NCBI GenBank assembly: GCA_030917225.1 | Contig: JAUPVD010000422.1 | Span: 1-6,728, forward strand | Direction: 5' to 3' | DNA from: Pseudomonadota bacterium | Lineage (GTDB): Bacteria > Pseudomonadota > Gammaproteobacteria > Burkholderiales > Rhodocyclaceae | DNA: 6,728 nucleotides | Shown here: piece after piece, positions 1 through 5,711 of the stretch | Position numbering within the stretch: the stretch's first letter is position 1 | How the letters are laid out: every line of letters begins with the position of its first letter | Made by a program: the position numbers and the translations under genes | Notes under the pieces: generated by a model | Told to the model about the DNA's origin: nothing | The model's database searches: none | Seen by the model: only the letters and a program-made list of their open reading frames with translations

Positions 1-171
1 AGAGATATGCGAATAGATGGACTTCATATCGACCAGCAATCCGACCCGGATTTCGTCATCGGAAAAGTCGGCAAACGCAGAGGTCGGAACGCCGAGCGCA
101 CGCAGCAGGCACAGGCTGCGCAGCCGACGATGAAAAAATTGAAAATCCACCTGAAGCCCCATGCCGATCAT
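1..171 (-). CDS. ABC-type (LivK-like) periplasmic substrate-binding protein, N-terminal fragment
   Basis: This is an open minus-strand frame of 57 codons that starts at an ATG at 171 and runs off the left edge without a stop. The N-terminus looks like a signal peptide: basic stretch HRRLR (residues 14-18), a short hydrophobic part, and an A-x-A cleavage site (AFA, residues 32-34). The mature protein then begins DDEIRVGLLVDM. This matches the first beta strand of type I periplasmic binding proteins of the branched-chain amino acid (LivK-like) family, which typically read 'D-x-V-K-I-G-V-L-T-D-M-S-G-x-Y'. Such proteins capture a small solute in the periplasm for an ABC importer or a sensor; the ligand cannot be told from this piece. 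Two oddities: an Arg (residue 24) interrupts the hydrophobic core, and no good Shine-Dalgarno precedes the ATG at 171 or the next one at 162. The exact start is therefore uncertain. The gene diverges from the histidine kinase next to it. Confidence 0.6.
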   Translation of the reverse strand, partial: MIGMGLQVDFQFFHRRLRSLCLLRALGVPTSAFADFSDDEIRVGLLVDMKSIYSHIS

Positions 172-251
172 CGCTTTTTTTGCAGAAAACACTGAGAATA
201 GCCTTGTCGCGGCGAAGAAACGAGCATGAGCATCAGGCTTCGCGGCCGACA
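172..251. promoter_or_regulatory. Divergent intergenic region between binding-protein and kinase genes
   Basis: These 80 bp separate the proposed starts of the two divergent genes and must hold the promoter or promoters for both, unless one transcript begins inside the other gene. The stretch at 174-200 is AT-rich compared with the surroundings (T7 run at 175-181, AAAA at 186-189). On the minus strand TATTCT (200-195) resembles a -10 box, but no convincing -35 box lies at the right distance. No clear operator palindrome was seen. The role is inferred from layout only. Confidence 0.35.
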
Positions 252-2891
252 ATGTCAAGAACAATGCAGGCGGGCAAACGTCTCACGGGAGGCATCCTGA
301 ACAAAGTACGACCAGCCGGGTTTTCCTGGCCCCTTTTTCTGACTTATGCTGCAGCAGCCGTCGGCGGACTGGTACTGGTCGTTGGCTTTGTGCGCTTCAA
401 CGCACTGCACCAGGAGTTCCTCAGTGCCAACTTCGACAGCGTCCACGGCGCCCGCACCCTGCTCAAATCGCGTTTCCTGATCGATCAGGCAGCACGCGAT
501 ATCGAGATCGCGATCAGCACCCCGGAACGCCGGGCACACCTGCTCCAGAGCGCTGACAAGCGCCTGCTCAACGCCGAGCACTACAGTGCCGAGGGCAAGG
601 ACGGCGACCCGACCGCACGCGAAAAACTTGTCGAACGGATTCGCTCGGCGCGGCATGAGCTATTGCCGCTTGCTGCAAGTGAAAACTCCCCTGCACTGGC
701 AACCACCCTGCAGACGGCCAGCATCGAGTTGCAGCGACTGGCACGCGACGTTGACGCTGCGGAACTGGATCGCTGGGGAACCCTGTCCGGCCTGAACCAG
801 GAACTCGCCGTGCGCATGCGAACGCTGAATCAGCTGATCGCCATTGCCTTTGTCCTGTTCATCGGCGTCATGCTGATCCTCGGCTGGGCACTCTTGCGCA
901 CCCGCAGGGCAGAGGCCGAACTGCAGGCGGCGAAGGCCGAGTCGGAAGCGATCCAGCAGACGACACTCGATGCATCGCCGATCGGTATCGCCTATATCGA
1001 TGCATCCGACCCCATGAACCGACGGGTGCTGGCGGTAAATCGCCAGATGGCGGTCATTTTTGGTTACGAACCGGAAATGATGCCGGGAGTCAGCGTCCGT
1101 CGGCTCTATGCCGGACAGGATACCTATGCCCGCTTCAGCACAACCGCACCACCCGCATTGGCCCGGGGTGAAGTCGTGCGCGAGGAGGTGGTCATGCAGC
1201 GCCGTAACGGCATGCCCTTCTGGTGCTCACTGTCGATCAAGGCCATCGACCCGGCGGAAATCACTCGCGGCGTCGTGTGGACCTGCGAGGACATTTCCGA
1301 GCGCAAGGCGGTCGAAACAGCGCTCCTTCAGGAAAGAGTGCGCGCCGAGGCTGCCAGCCAGGCGAAAAGCGAGTTTCTCGCCAACATGAGCCATGAGTTG
1401 CGGACACCGTTTACCGGTCTGTTCGGCCTGCTCGATCTCCTGCGCCAGAGTTCACTTGACGACAGCCAGCGGCGGCATCTGGAACTGGCTCGCAACAGCG
1501 CTTCGCAGATGCAGGCCATCGTCAACGATATCCTCGACTTCTCGAAGATCGAGGCCGGCAAACTGATCATCGAGAACGTGCCGTTCAACCTGCGCGCACT
1601 GATCTCCGCCATCGCTGACGTGCATGCCACGGAAGCCGAACGCAAGGGGCTGAAATTCTCGCTCGACGTTGTCGAGCCGCTGACCGAAGGGCTGGTGGGC
1701 GACGTAGTGCGTATTCGACAGATTGTCGACAATCTGCTGAGCAATGCGATCAAGTTCACCGAGTACGGTGAAATCCGCCTGGCCGTCCAGGCTCACCCGG
1801 AGAGTGGCGCAACGGCCGGCCTGCGCATCACGGTCGAGGACACGGGGATCGGCATTCCAGCCGACATGCAGCCGCATATCTTTGACAAATTCACCCAGGC
1901 CGATTCGTCGACGACACGCATCTATGGCGGCAGCGGCCTCGGGTTGGCGATCTGCAGGCAACTGAGCACCTTGATGAACGGGCATATCGATGTCAGCAGC
2001 AGCGAGGGGCGTGGCAGCCGCTTCAGCCTGGTGCTGCGGCTGCCCGTTGCCAACGCTGCAGAAATCCCCGCCACAGCCGCCAATGAGCGCACTGACGGCC
2101 GTCTGGAGGATATCGTCGTCCTGCTGGCGGAAGACAACGCCGTCAATCGCAACATGATGGCGGAAACGCTGGAACTGATGGGGGCCATCGTGTGGACGGC
2201 CGACAATGGCGAGGAGGCGGTGCGACTCGCTGCCGAGCACTCCCCCGACATCATACTGATGGACTGCCAGATGCCGGTTGTCGACGGGTTCGAGGCGACG
2301 CGGCGCATCCGTGCGGCGGAGCAGCCCGGCCAACACACGCCGATCGTTGCCATCACTGCCTTTGCCACCAGCAACGTGCGGGAGCAATGTCTGGCGGAGG
2401 GCATGATGGATCGCTTCCTGCCCAAGCCGCTGAACATTGGTGATTTGAAGACCGCCATTCGCAGCCTGGTGCCAACGGCCCGAACAGCCCCTGCCCGCCT
2501 TTCCGGGCGGGTGCTGCTGGTCGACGACAATGCACCGATTCTCGAGGCGACACAGGCTCTGATCGTTCGCACCGGCTGCGAGGTGGTGCCGGCAAGAAAC
2601 GGCAACGAGGCCCTGGATCAGCTTGAAGCCGCCACCAGGGACTCCGGACGGGATTTCGATCTGGTGCTGATGGACTGCAACATGCCCTTGCTCGATGGCT
2701 GGGAAACCACCCGACGCTGGCGGCAGCGCGAACGCGAACTGGCACTGCCGCCACTGGCGATCATTGCGGTCACTGCCGATGACAGCCAGAAGGTGCGCGA
2801 CCGCTGCCGTGAAGCGGGGATGGATGGCACGCTGCCGAAACCCTTCAGCGAAACACAACTGCACGCCCTGCTTGGCGACTGGCTGCGTTAG
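252..2891 (+). CDS. Membrane-bound hybrid histidine kinase (PAS-HisKA-HATPase-REC-REC)
   Basis: This is an 879-residue sensor kinase when started at ATG 252. It has TM helix 1 (about 26-48), a largely helical periplasmic region (about 49-192), TM helix 2 (about 193-215), a charged linker, and a PAS/PAC domain (about 234-353). Next come HisKA with H-box SHELRTP (phospho-acceptor His381) and HATPase_c with N-box Asn498, G1 DTGIGIP (530-536), F-box FDKF (544-547) and G2 GGSGLGL (559-565). Two receivers follow. REC1 has E627/D628, phospho-acceptor D671, T702 and K725; REC2 has D758/D759, D808, T841 and K863. Both acidic pockets are complete, so both receivers should accept phosphate. There is no HPt domain and no response regulator gene in view, so the output partner is unknown. 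The frame stays open back to a TTG at 180, but that start would lie only 8 bp from the divergent gene. ATG 252 or 264 is more plausible, though neither has a strong Shine-Dalgarno. The signal sensed is not recognisable. Confidence 0.92.
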   Translation: MSRTMQAGKRLTGGILNKVRPAGFSWPLFLTYAAAAVGGLVLVVGFVRFNALHQEFLSANFDSVHGARTLLKSRFLIDQAARDIEIAISTPERRAHLLQSADKRLLNAEHYSAEGKDGDPTAREKLVERIRSARHELLPLAASENSPALATTLQTASIELQRLARDVDAAELDRWGTLSGLNQELAVRMRTLNQLIAIAFVLFIGVMLILGWALLRTRRAEAELQAAKAESEAIQQTTLDASPIGIAYIDASDPMNRRVLAVNRQMAVIFGYEPEMMPGVSVRRLYAGQDTYARFSTTAPPALARGEVVREEVVMQRRNGMPFWCSLSIKAIDPAEITRGVVWTCEDISERKAVETALLQERVRAEAASQAKSEFLANMSHELRTPFTGLFGLLDLLRQSSLDDSQRRHLELARNSASQMQAIVNDILDFSKIEAGKLIIENVPFNLRALISAIADVHATEAERKGLKFSLDVVEPLTEGLVGDVVRIRQIVDNLLSNAIKFTEYGEIRLAVQAHPESGATAGLRITVEDTGIGIPADMQPHIFDKFTQADSSTTRIYGGSGLGLAICRQLSTLMNGHIDVSSSEGRGSRFSLVLRLPVANAAEIPATAANERTDGRLEDIVVLLAEDNAVNRNMMAETLELMGAIVWTADNGEEAVRLAAEHSPDIILMDCQMPVVDGFEATRRIRAAEQPGQHTPIVAITAFATSNVREQCLAEGMMDRFLPKPLNIGDLKTAIRSLVPTARTAPARLSGRVLLVDDNAPILEATQALIVRTGCEVVPARNGNEALDQLEAATRDSGRDFDLVLMDCNMPLLDGWETTRRWRQRERELALPPLAIIAVTADDSQKVRDRCREAGMDGTLPKPFSETQLHALLGDWLR

Positions 2892-3078
2892 CCACGCGCC
2901 CACGCTCCCACCCTCTGACGAGCTTTCCGCCCGCTTCGGCATCACGCTTCCGGGAACGTCGCAATAGGCGCCTCGCCAAAGACCCCTTCAACGCGGTAAA
3001 CTTCGACCTCTTGACCTTCTCCGCCCGGCAACCCAAGCATGCCGCGCATTTCAGCCTATTCCAGCAGACAGTCCGACC
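2892..3078 (+). other. Intergenic region upstream of the DAHP synthase gene
   Basis: This 187-bp gap follows the kinase stop codon and precedes the DAHP synthase gene. It probably holds that gene's promoter, because the kinase has no functional link to aromatic synthesis. Only weak promoter-like hexamers are visible: TTGACC at 3011-3016 without a good -10 box, and TAAACT at 2997-3002 with a poor -35 box. No GC stem followed by a T-run was found, so no intrinsic terminator for the kinase gene can be called. No leader peptide rich in Phe, Tyr or Trp codons, which would suggest attenuation, was seen. Confidence 0.3.
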
Positions 3079-4152
3079 ATGACCACACTCGATATCGACA
3101 ACATCAACGTCAGCGCCTTCGATCCGATGCCCTCGCCCGAGGATGTCCACGCCAGGCTGCCGCTTTCCATGAACGCCGCCCGCACCGTCATGCAGGGTCG
3201 CGAAGCACTGCGCAACATCCTCGACCGCAAGGACCACCGCCTGTTCGTCGTCGTCGGCCCGTGCTCGATCCATGACCCAGTGGCCGGCATCGACTACGCC
3301 CGGCGCCTGAAGGCACTGGCCGACGAACTCTCCGATACGCTGCTGATCGTGATGCGCGTCTATTTCGAGAAGCCGCGCACCACCACTGGCTGGAAGGGCT
3401 ACATCAACGACCCGCACATGGACGATTCCTTCCGCGTCGATGAAGGCATGCTCAAGGCGCGTCAGTTCCTGCTTGATGTAAACGAAATCGGTCTGCCGGC
3501 CGGGACAGAAGCGCTCGACCCGATCTCGCCGCAATACCTCGGCGACCTGATCACCTGGAGCGCCATCGGCGCCCGCACCACCGAATCGCAGACGCACCGC
3601 GAAATGTCTTCCGGGTTGTCGACGCCGGTCGGCTTCAAGAACGGCACCAATGGCGACATCGGCGTGGCGGTCAACGCCATCCTCTCCGCCTCGCGTCCGC
3701 ACTCCTTCCTCGGCATCAACAACCAGGGCCGCACGGCGATCGTGCGCACCAAGGGCAACCGCTACGGCCATATCGTTCTGCGCGGCGGCGATGGCCGCCC
3801 GAACTACGACACGGTCTCGGTCTCGATGGCCGAGCAGGCCATGATCAAGGGCAAATTGCCGCCGAACATCGTTGTCGATTGCTCGCATGCCAACAGCTAC
3901 AAGAAACCGGAGCTGCAGCCGCTGGTCATGGCCGACGTGGTCAATCAGGTTCGCCTGGGCAACAAATCCGTCGTTGGCACAATGATCGAATCGAACATCG
4001 TCGCCGGCAACCAGTCGATTCCCGAGGATCTCAGCCAGCTCAAATACGGCTGCTCGGTCACCGATTCCTGTGTCGACTGGGACGCAACGGAGAAGATGCT
4101 GCGCGACGCAGCGACGCTGCTGCGCGACGTGCTGCCGGAGCGCCTGGCCTGA
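3079..4152 (+). CDS. aroG: 3-deoxy-7-phosphoheptulonate (DAHP) synthase, class I
   Basis: This 357-residue cytoplasmic enzyme condenses phosphoenolpyruvate with erythrose 4-phosphate, the first committed step of the shikimate pathway. Family signatures are intact: GPCSIHDP (60-67), RVYFEKPRTT (93-102), GARTTESQTHRE (164-175), PVGFKNGTNG (183-192) and DCSHANSYK (267-275). The metal ligands expected from E. coli AroG are present as Cys62, His270, Glu304 and Asp329. Length matches E. coli AroF/AroG (350-356). Stretches such as TEALDP, QYLGDL and ESNI look closer to Tyr-sensitive AroF than to Phe-sensitive AroG when compared from memory. The feedback effector is therefore unresolved and the symbol aroG is nominal. 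The ATG at 3079 gives the expected N-terminal length, although its Shine-Dalgarno is poor. The stop overlaps the serB start (TGATG), indicating co-translation with serB. Confidence 0.95.
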   Translation: MTTLDIDNINVSAFDPMPSPEDVHARLPLSMNAARTVMQGREALRNILDRKDHRLFVVVGPCSIHDPVAGIDYARRLKALADELSDTLLIVMRVYFEKPRTTTGWKGYINDPHMDDSFRVDEGMLKARQFLLDVNEIGLPAGTEALDPISPQYLGDLITWSAIGARTTESQTHREMSSGLSTPVGFKNGTNGDIGVAVNAILSASRPHSFLGINNQGRTAIVRTKGNRYGHIVLRGGDGRPNYDTVSVSMAEQAMIKGKLPPNIVVDCSHANSYKKPELQPLVMADVVNQVRLGNKSVVGTMIESNIVAGNQSIPEDLSQLKYGCSVTDSCVDWDATEKMLRDAATLLRDVLPERLA

Positions 4153-4154
4153 TG
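4137..4154 (+). promoter_or_regulatory. serB ribosome binding site and TGATG stop-start overlap
   Basis: GGAG at 4137-4140, inside the last codons of the DAHP synthase gene, lies 11 nt before the serB ATG (4152-4154). That ATG shares its A with the upstream TGA stop (4150-4152). The arrangement fixes the serB start and is typical of translational coupling by ribosome re-initiation. The spacing is slightly long for an independent ribosome binding site, which fits coupling. Confidence 0.7.
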
Positions 4155-4994
4155 GATCTGGTCATTCAGGGCGGCGCCCTGCCGACTTTTCTGCTCGATC
4201 GCTGTGCCGCCGCCACCGGTGCGACCGCGGTGCTGCCGCAACCACCACAGGTGGTCCGTCTCTCCGACGCAACGCGCACAGCCGAGTTCGACGACGAAAT
4301 TGCATCGCTGCTTTACGCAGAAAAACTGGACTGGTGCTTCGTTGAAAGCGGCAGGAAGCTTTCCGACTTCGGCCTCATCGCCTTCGACATGGATTCGACA
4401 CTGATCACCATCGAATGCATCGACGAACTGGCCGACTTCGCCGGCAAGAAGGCCGAGGTGTCGGCCGTCACCGAATCGGCCATGCGCGGCGAAATTGACT
4501 ACCGGGAAAGCCTGCGCCGCCGCCTGGCGCTGCTTGCCGGGCTGGATGCCCGGGTGATGGCCCGCGTCTTCGGGGAGCGCCTGCTGCTCTCGCCGGGCGC
4601 ACGCGAGTTGCTGGCTGCAGCGCAAAATGCCGGCCTGCGGACGGCCATCCTCTCCGGCGGCTTCACCTACTTTACCGAGCGCCTGCGCATCGAACTGGGT
4701 TTCGACTTCTCCACTTCGAACGAACTCGAGATCTCGGGTGGCAAGCTGACCGGCCGGGTCGTCGGCGACATCGTCGACGCACAGGCCAAGGCGCACCATC
4801 TGGTGCGTCTGCGTGACGAACTCGGGTTGCGGAAGGAACAGGTGATTGCCGTCGGCGACGGCGCCAACGACCTGATGATGATGGCCGAAGCCGGCGTTTC
4901 AGTCGCTTTTCACGCGAAGCCGGCAACCCGCGCCAAAGCTTCCGTGGCACTCAATTTCGTTGGTCTGGACGGAGTCCTGAACCTGTTCAGTTGA
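4152..4994 (+). CDS. serB: Phosphoserine phosphatase
   Basis: This 280-residue cytoplasmic HAD-superfamily enzyme hydrolyses O-phospho-L-serine to L-serine, the last step of serine synthesis from 3-phosphoglycerate. HAD motif I is FDMDSTLI, with nucleophile Asp79 and general acid/base Asp81. Motif II is LSGGFT (Ser168), the motif III lysine is Lys213, and motif IV is GDGANDLMM (Asp236, Asp240). Glu88 and Arg122 (in SLRRR) align with the substrate-binding Glu20 and Arg56 of Methanocaldococcus jannaschii PSP. The N-terminal extension of about 74 residues before motif I is shorter than in E. coli SerB (322 aa in total). The start overlaps the DAHP synthase stop, so the two are probably one transcript; the pathways are distinct but meet at tryptophan synthesis, which uses both chorismate and serine. 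The 3-prime end overlaps the convergent DUF2237 gene by 8 bp. Confidence 0.95.
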   Translation: MDLVIQGGALPTFLLDRCAAATGATAVLPQPPQVVRLSDATRTAEFDDEIASLLYAEKLDWCFVESGRKLSDFGLIAFDMDSTLITIECIDELADFAGKKAEVSAVTESAMRGEIDYRESLRRRLALLAGLDARVMARVFGERLLLSPGARELLAAAQNAGLRTAILSGGFTYFTERLRIELGFDFSTSNELEISGGKLTGRVVGDIVDAQAKAHHLVRLRDELGLRKEQVIAVGDGANDLMMMAEAGVSVAFHAKPATRAKASVALNFVGLDGVLNLFS

Positions 4995-5382
4995 GATCGA
5001 CGGCGTGCGCCTTGAGCGCATCGAGGCTGACAATATCAAGCGTCGTTTCGTTGGTGGCGTTGAGCACCACATTCGGCGCCATTCCCGCATCGTAGGCTTC
5101 CCGCCAGCGGGCCGCGCACAGACACCAGCGGTTGCCGGGATTCAAGCCGGGGAAATCGAATTCCGGACGAGGTGTGGACAGGTCATTGCCGCGCATCTTC
5201 GAGAACGCGAGAAATTCCTCGGTCAGAATGACGCAGACGGTATGCAGCCCCAGATCATCGGGACCGGTATTGCAGCAGCCGTCGCGGAAGAAGCCGGTCA
5301 ACGGCCGTTCGCTGCAACTGCCCAGCGGCCCGCCGAGTACGTTGCGCTGGACACCGCCACCACCAAACTCGTCGGGAATCAT
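4987..5382 (-). CDS. DUF2237-family (COG3651-like) cysteine-rich protein, function unknown
   Basis: This 131-residue soluble protein has no signal peptide or membrane segment. I recognise it as DUF2237 from blocks PLTGFFRDGCCNTG (27-40), HTVCVILTEEFLAFS (47-61), GNDLSTP (65-71), FPGLNPG (77-83) and RWCLCAARW (85-93). It has six cysteines (23, 36, 37, 50, 87, 89), including a CC pair and a CxC pair, which fits metal or thiol chemistry, but no function is established to my knowledge. The start at 5382 has a good Shine-Dalgarno. The gene begins 15 bp after the iscX stop, so it looks like the last gene of the isc operon, and a role near iron-sulfur metabolism is an inference from that position only. 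Its stop region overlaps the end of serB by 8 bp. Confidence 0.9.
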   Translation of the reverse strand: MIPDEFGGGGVQRNVLGGPLGSCSERPLTGFFRDGCCNTGPDDLGLHTVCVILTEEFLAFSKMRGNDLSTPRPEFDFPGLNPGNRWCLCAARWREAYDAGMAPNVVLNATNETTLDIVSLDALKAHAVDLN

Positions 5383-5397
5383 TCGTAGCCTCTTCTA
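5383..5397 (-). promoter_or_regulatory. Shine-Dalgarno of the DUF2237 gene in the 15-bp iscX gap
   Basis: Read on the minus strand, the iscX stop TAA (5400-5398) is followed by TAGAAGAGG and then six bases before the ATG at 5382. The GAGG core is at 5392-5389, an optimal spacing. It supports both the chosen start and independent translation of this gene from the isc transcript. Confidence 0.75.
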
Positions 5398-5592
5398 TTA
5401 TTCGCGCTCGTCGATCCATGCCTGCTGGATGGCTTCAAGAATCTTTTCGCCGCAATGCTTGGGATCATCGTTGAAATCAGGCAGTGCGATGACCCAGTTC
5501 ATCAGGTCCACGAAGTTGATTTTTGTCGGATCGATGGATGGAAGGGCTTCATCGAGTTCGATGGCAATGTCGTTGATGTCGGTCCACTTCAT
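5398..5592 (-). CDS. iscX: Fe-S cluster assembly protein IscX
   Basis: This 64-residue acidic protein matches the IscX/YfhJ family in length and sequence: MKWTDI start, IAIELDE (9-15), DPTKINFVDL (21-30), PDFNDDP (38-44) and the C-terminal ILEAIQQAWIDE (51-62). In E. coli, IscX binds the cysteine desulfurase IscS and iron and tunes the rate of cluster assembly on IscU; the same cytoplasmic role is expected here. As in E. coli it follows fdx, but here the gap from fdx is 119 bp rather than a few bases and holds several inverted repeats. Its Shine-Dalgarno GGAG (5605-5602) sits nine bases before the ATG and lies inside one arm of a predicted hairpin, so its translation may be controlled separately from that of hscA and fdx. 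Confidence 0.95.
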   Translation of the reverse strand: MKWTDINDIAIELDEALPSIDPTKINFVDLMNWVIALPDFNDDPKHCGEKILEAIQQAWIDERE

Positions 5593-5596
5593 TGGT

Positions 5597-5629
5597 GCTG
5601 TCTCCGCAGAGCCGTCTCAAGGAGACAGC
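5597..5629 (-). promoter_or_regulatory. Inverted repeat that would sequester the iscX ribosome binding site
   Basis: A perfect 9-bp inverted repeat has arms at 5597-5605 (GCTGTCTCC on the plus strand) and 5621-5629 (GGAGACAGC), with a 15-base loop. In the iscX mRNA the arm nearest the gene contains the Shine-Dalgarno GGAG (5605-5602), so folding would hide it. The distal arm can instead form a short 5-bp hairpin with GAGAC in the loop (GTCTC/GAGAC, plus-strand positions 5614-5618 with 5622-5626), which would leave the Shine-Dalgarno free. The two folds exclude each other. The repeat is directly visible; a regulatory role is inferred. Confidence 0.5.
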
Positions 5630-5645
5630 CGTCAATCATTCCGGA

Positions 5646-5666
5646 AGCCGCAGGAAAATTGCGGCT
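5646..5666 (-). repeat. 7-bp inverted repeat in the fdx-iscX spacer
   Basis: The arms AGCCGCA (5646-5652) and TGCGGCT (5660-5666) are perfectly complementary around a 7-base A/T-rich loop. In the transcript this is a GC-rich hairpin, but no U-run follows it in the minus-strand direction (next bases TTCCGG), so it does not look like an intrinsic terminator. Confidence 0.5.
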
Positions 5667-5675
5667 GAACCGTAG

Positions 5676-5700
5676 TCCCCTCCTTCCCCGGGAAGGGGGA
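5676..5700 (-). repeat. GC-rich hairpin just downstream of fdx
   Basis: The plus-strand sequence folds as TCCCC + CTTCC paired with GGAAG + GGGGA: a 10-bp stem with a 2-base bulge (5681-5682) and a 3-base loop (5688-5690). It starts 11 bp after the fdx stop. Its C/G-block composition resembles small dispersed intergenic hairpins common in proteobacterial genomes. Read on the minus strand it lacks a trailing U-run, so a role as terminator is doubtful; mRNA 3-prime end protection or processing between fdx and iscX is possible. Confidence 0.5.
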
Positions 5701-5711
5701 CGGGAGGAAGG

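Noticed and set aside
7..195. Plus-strand 62-codon open frame at the left edge
   Set aside because: It lies opposite the binding-protein N-terminus, whose signal peptide and first beta strand are recognisable; the plus-strand product resembles nothing and has no ribosome binding site.
180..251. Kinase start at the TTG at 180
   Set aside because: The frame is open, but this start lacks a Shine-Dalgarno, lies 8 bp from the divergent start at 171, and adds 24 polar residues before the first membrane helix. ATG 252 or 264 is more plausible.
1452..2945. Minus-strand open frame of 497 codons opposite the kinase
   Set aside because: It lies almost entirely within the kinase gene on the other strand, a common artefact in GC-rich DNA. 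Its product is His/Gln/Arg/Ala-rich with no recognisable domain, while the kinase frame carries every expected motif.
3011..3039. TTGACC at 3011-3016 as an aroG promoter -35 box
   Set aside because: The hexamer at the expected -10 position (about 3034-3039, CAAGCA) is a poor match, so it is not called as a defined promoter.
3039..3275. Possible upstream open frame overlapping the aroG start
   Set aside because: Its ATG at 3039 has no Shine-Dalgarno, it runs out of frame into aroG, and the peptide is Arg/His/Pro-rich without features of an attenuator leader.
2845..3888. Minus-strand open frame of 347 codons opposite the DAHP synthase gene
   Set aside because: It is a shadow of the clearly conserved DAHP synthase frame; its translation is low-complexity (Val/Asp/Arg/Ala) and matches no family I know.
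3945..4799. Minus-strand open frame of 284 codons opposite serB
   Set aside because: It crosses the aroG-serB junction on the opposite strand and has no recognisable motif; serB is supported by all HAD motifs.
5676..5700. Intrinsic terminator after fdx
   Set aside because: The stem is strong, but no U-run follows in the minus-strand direction, and iscX and the DUF2237 gene continue the operon downstream.
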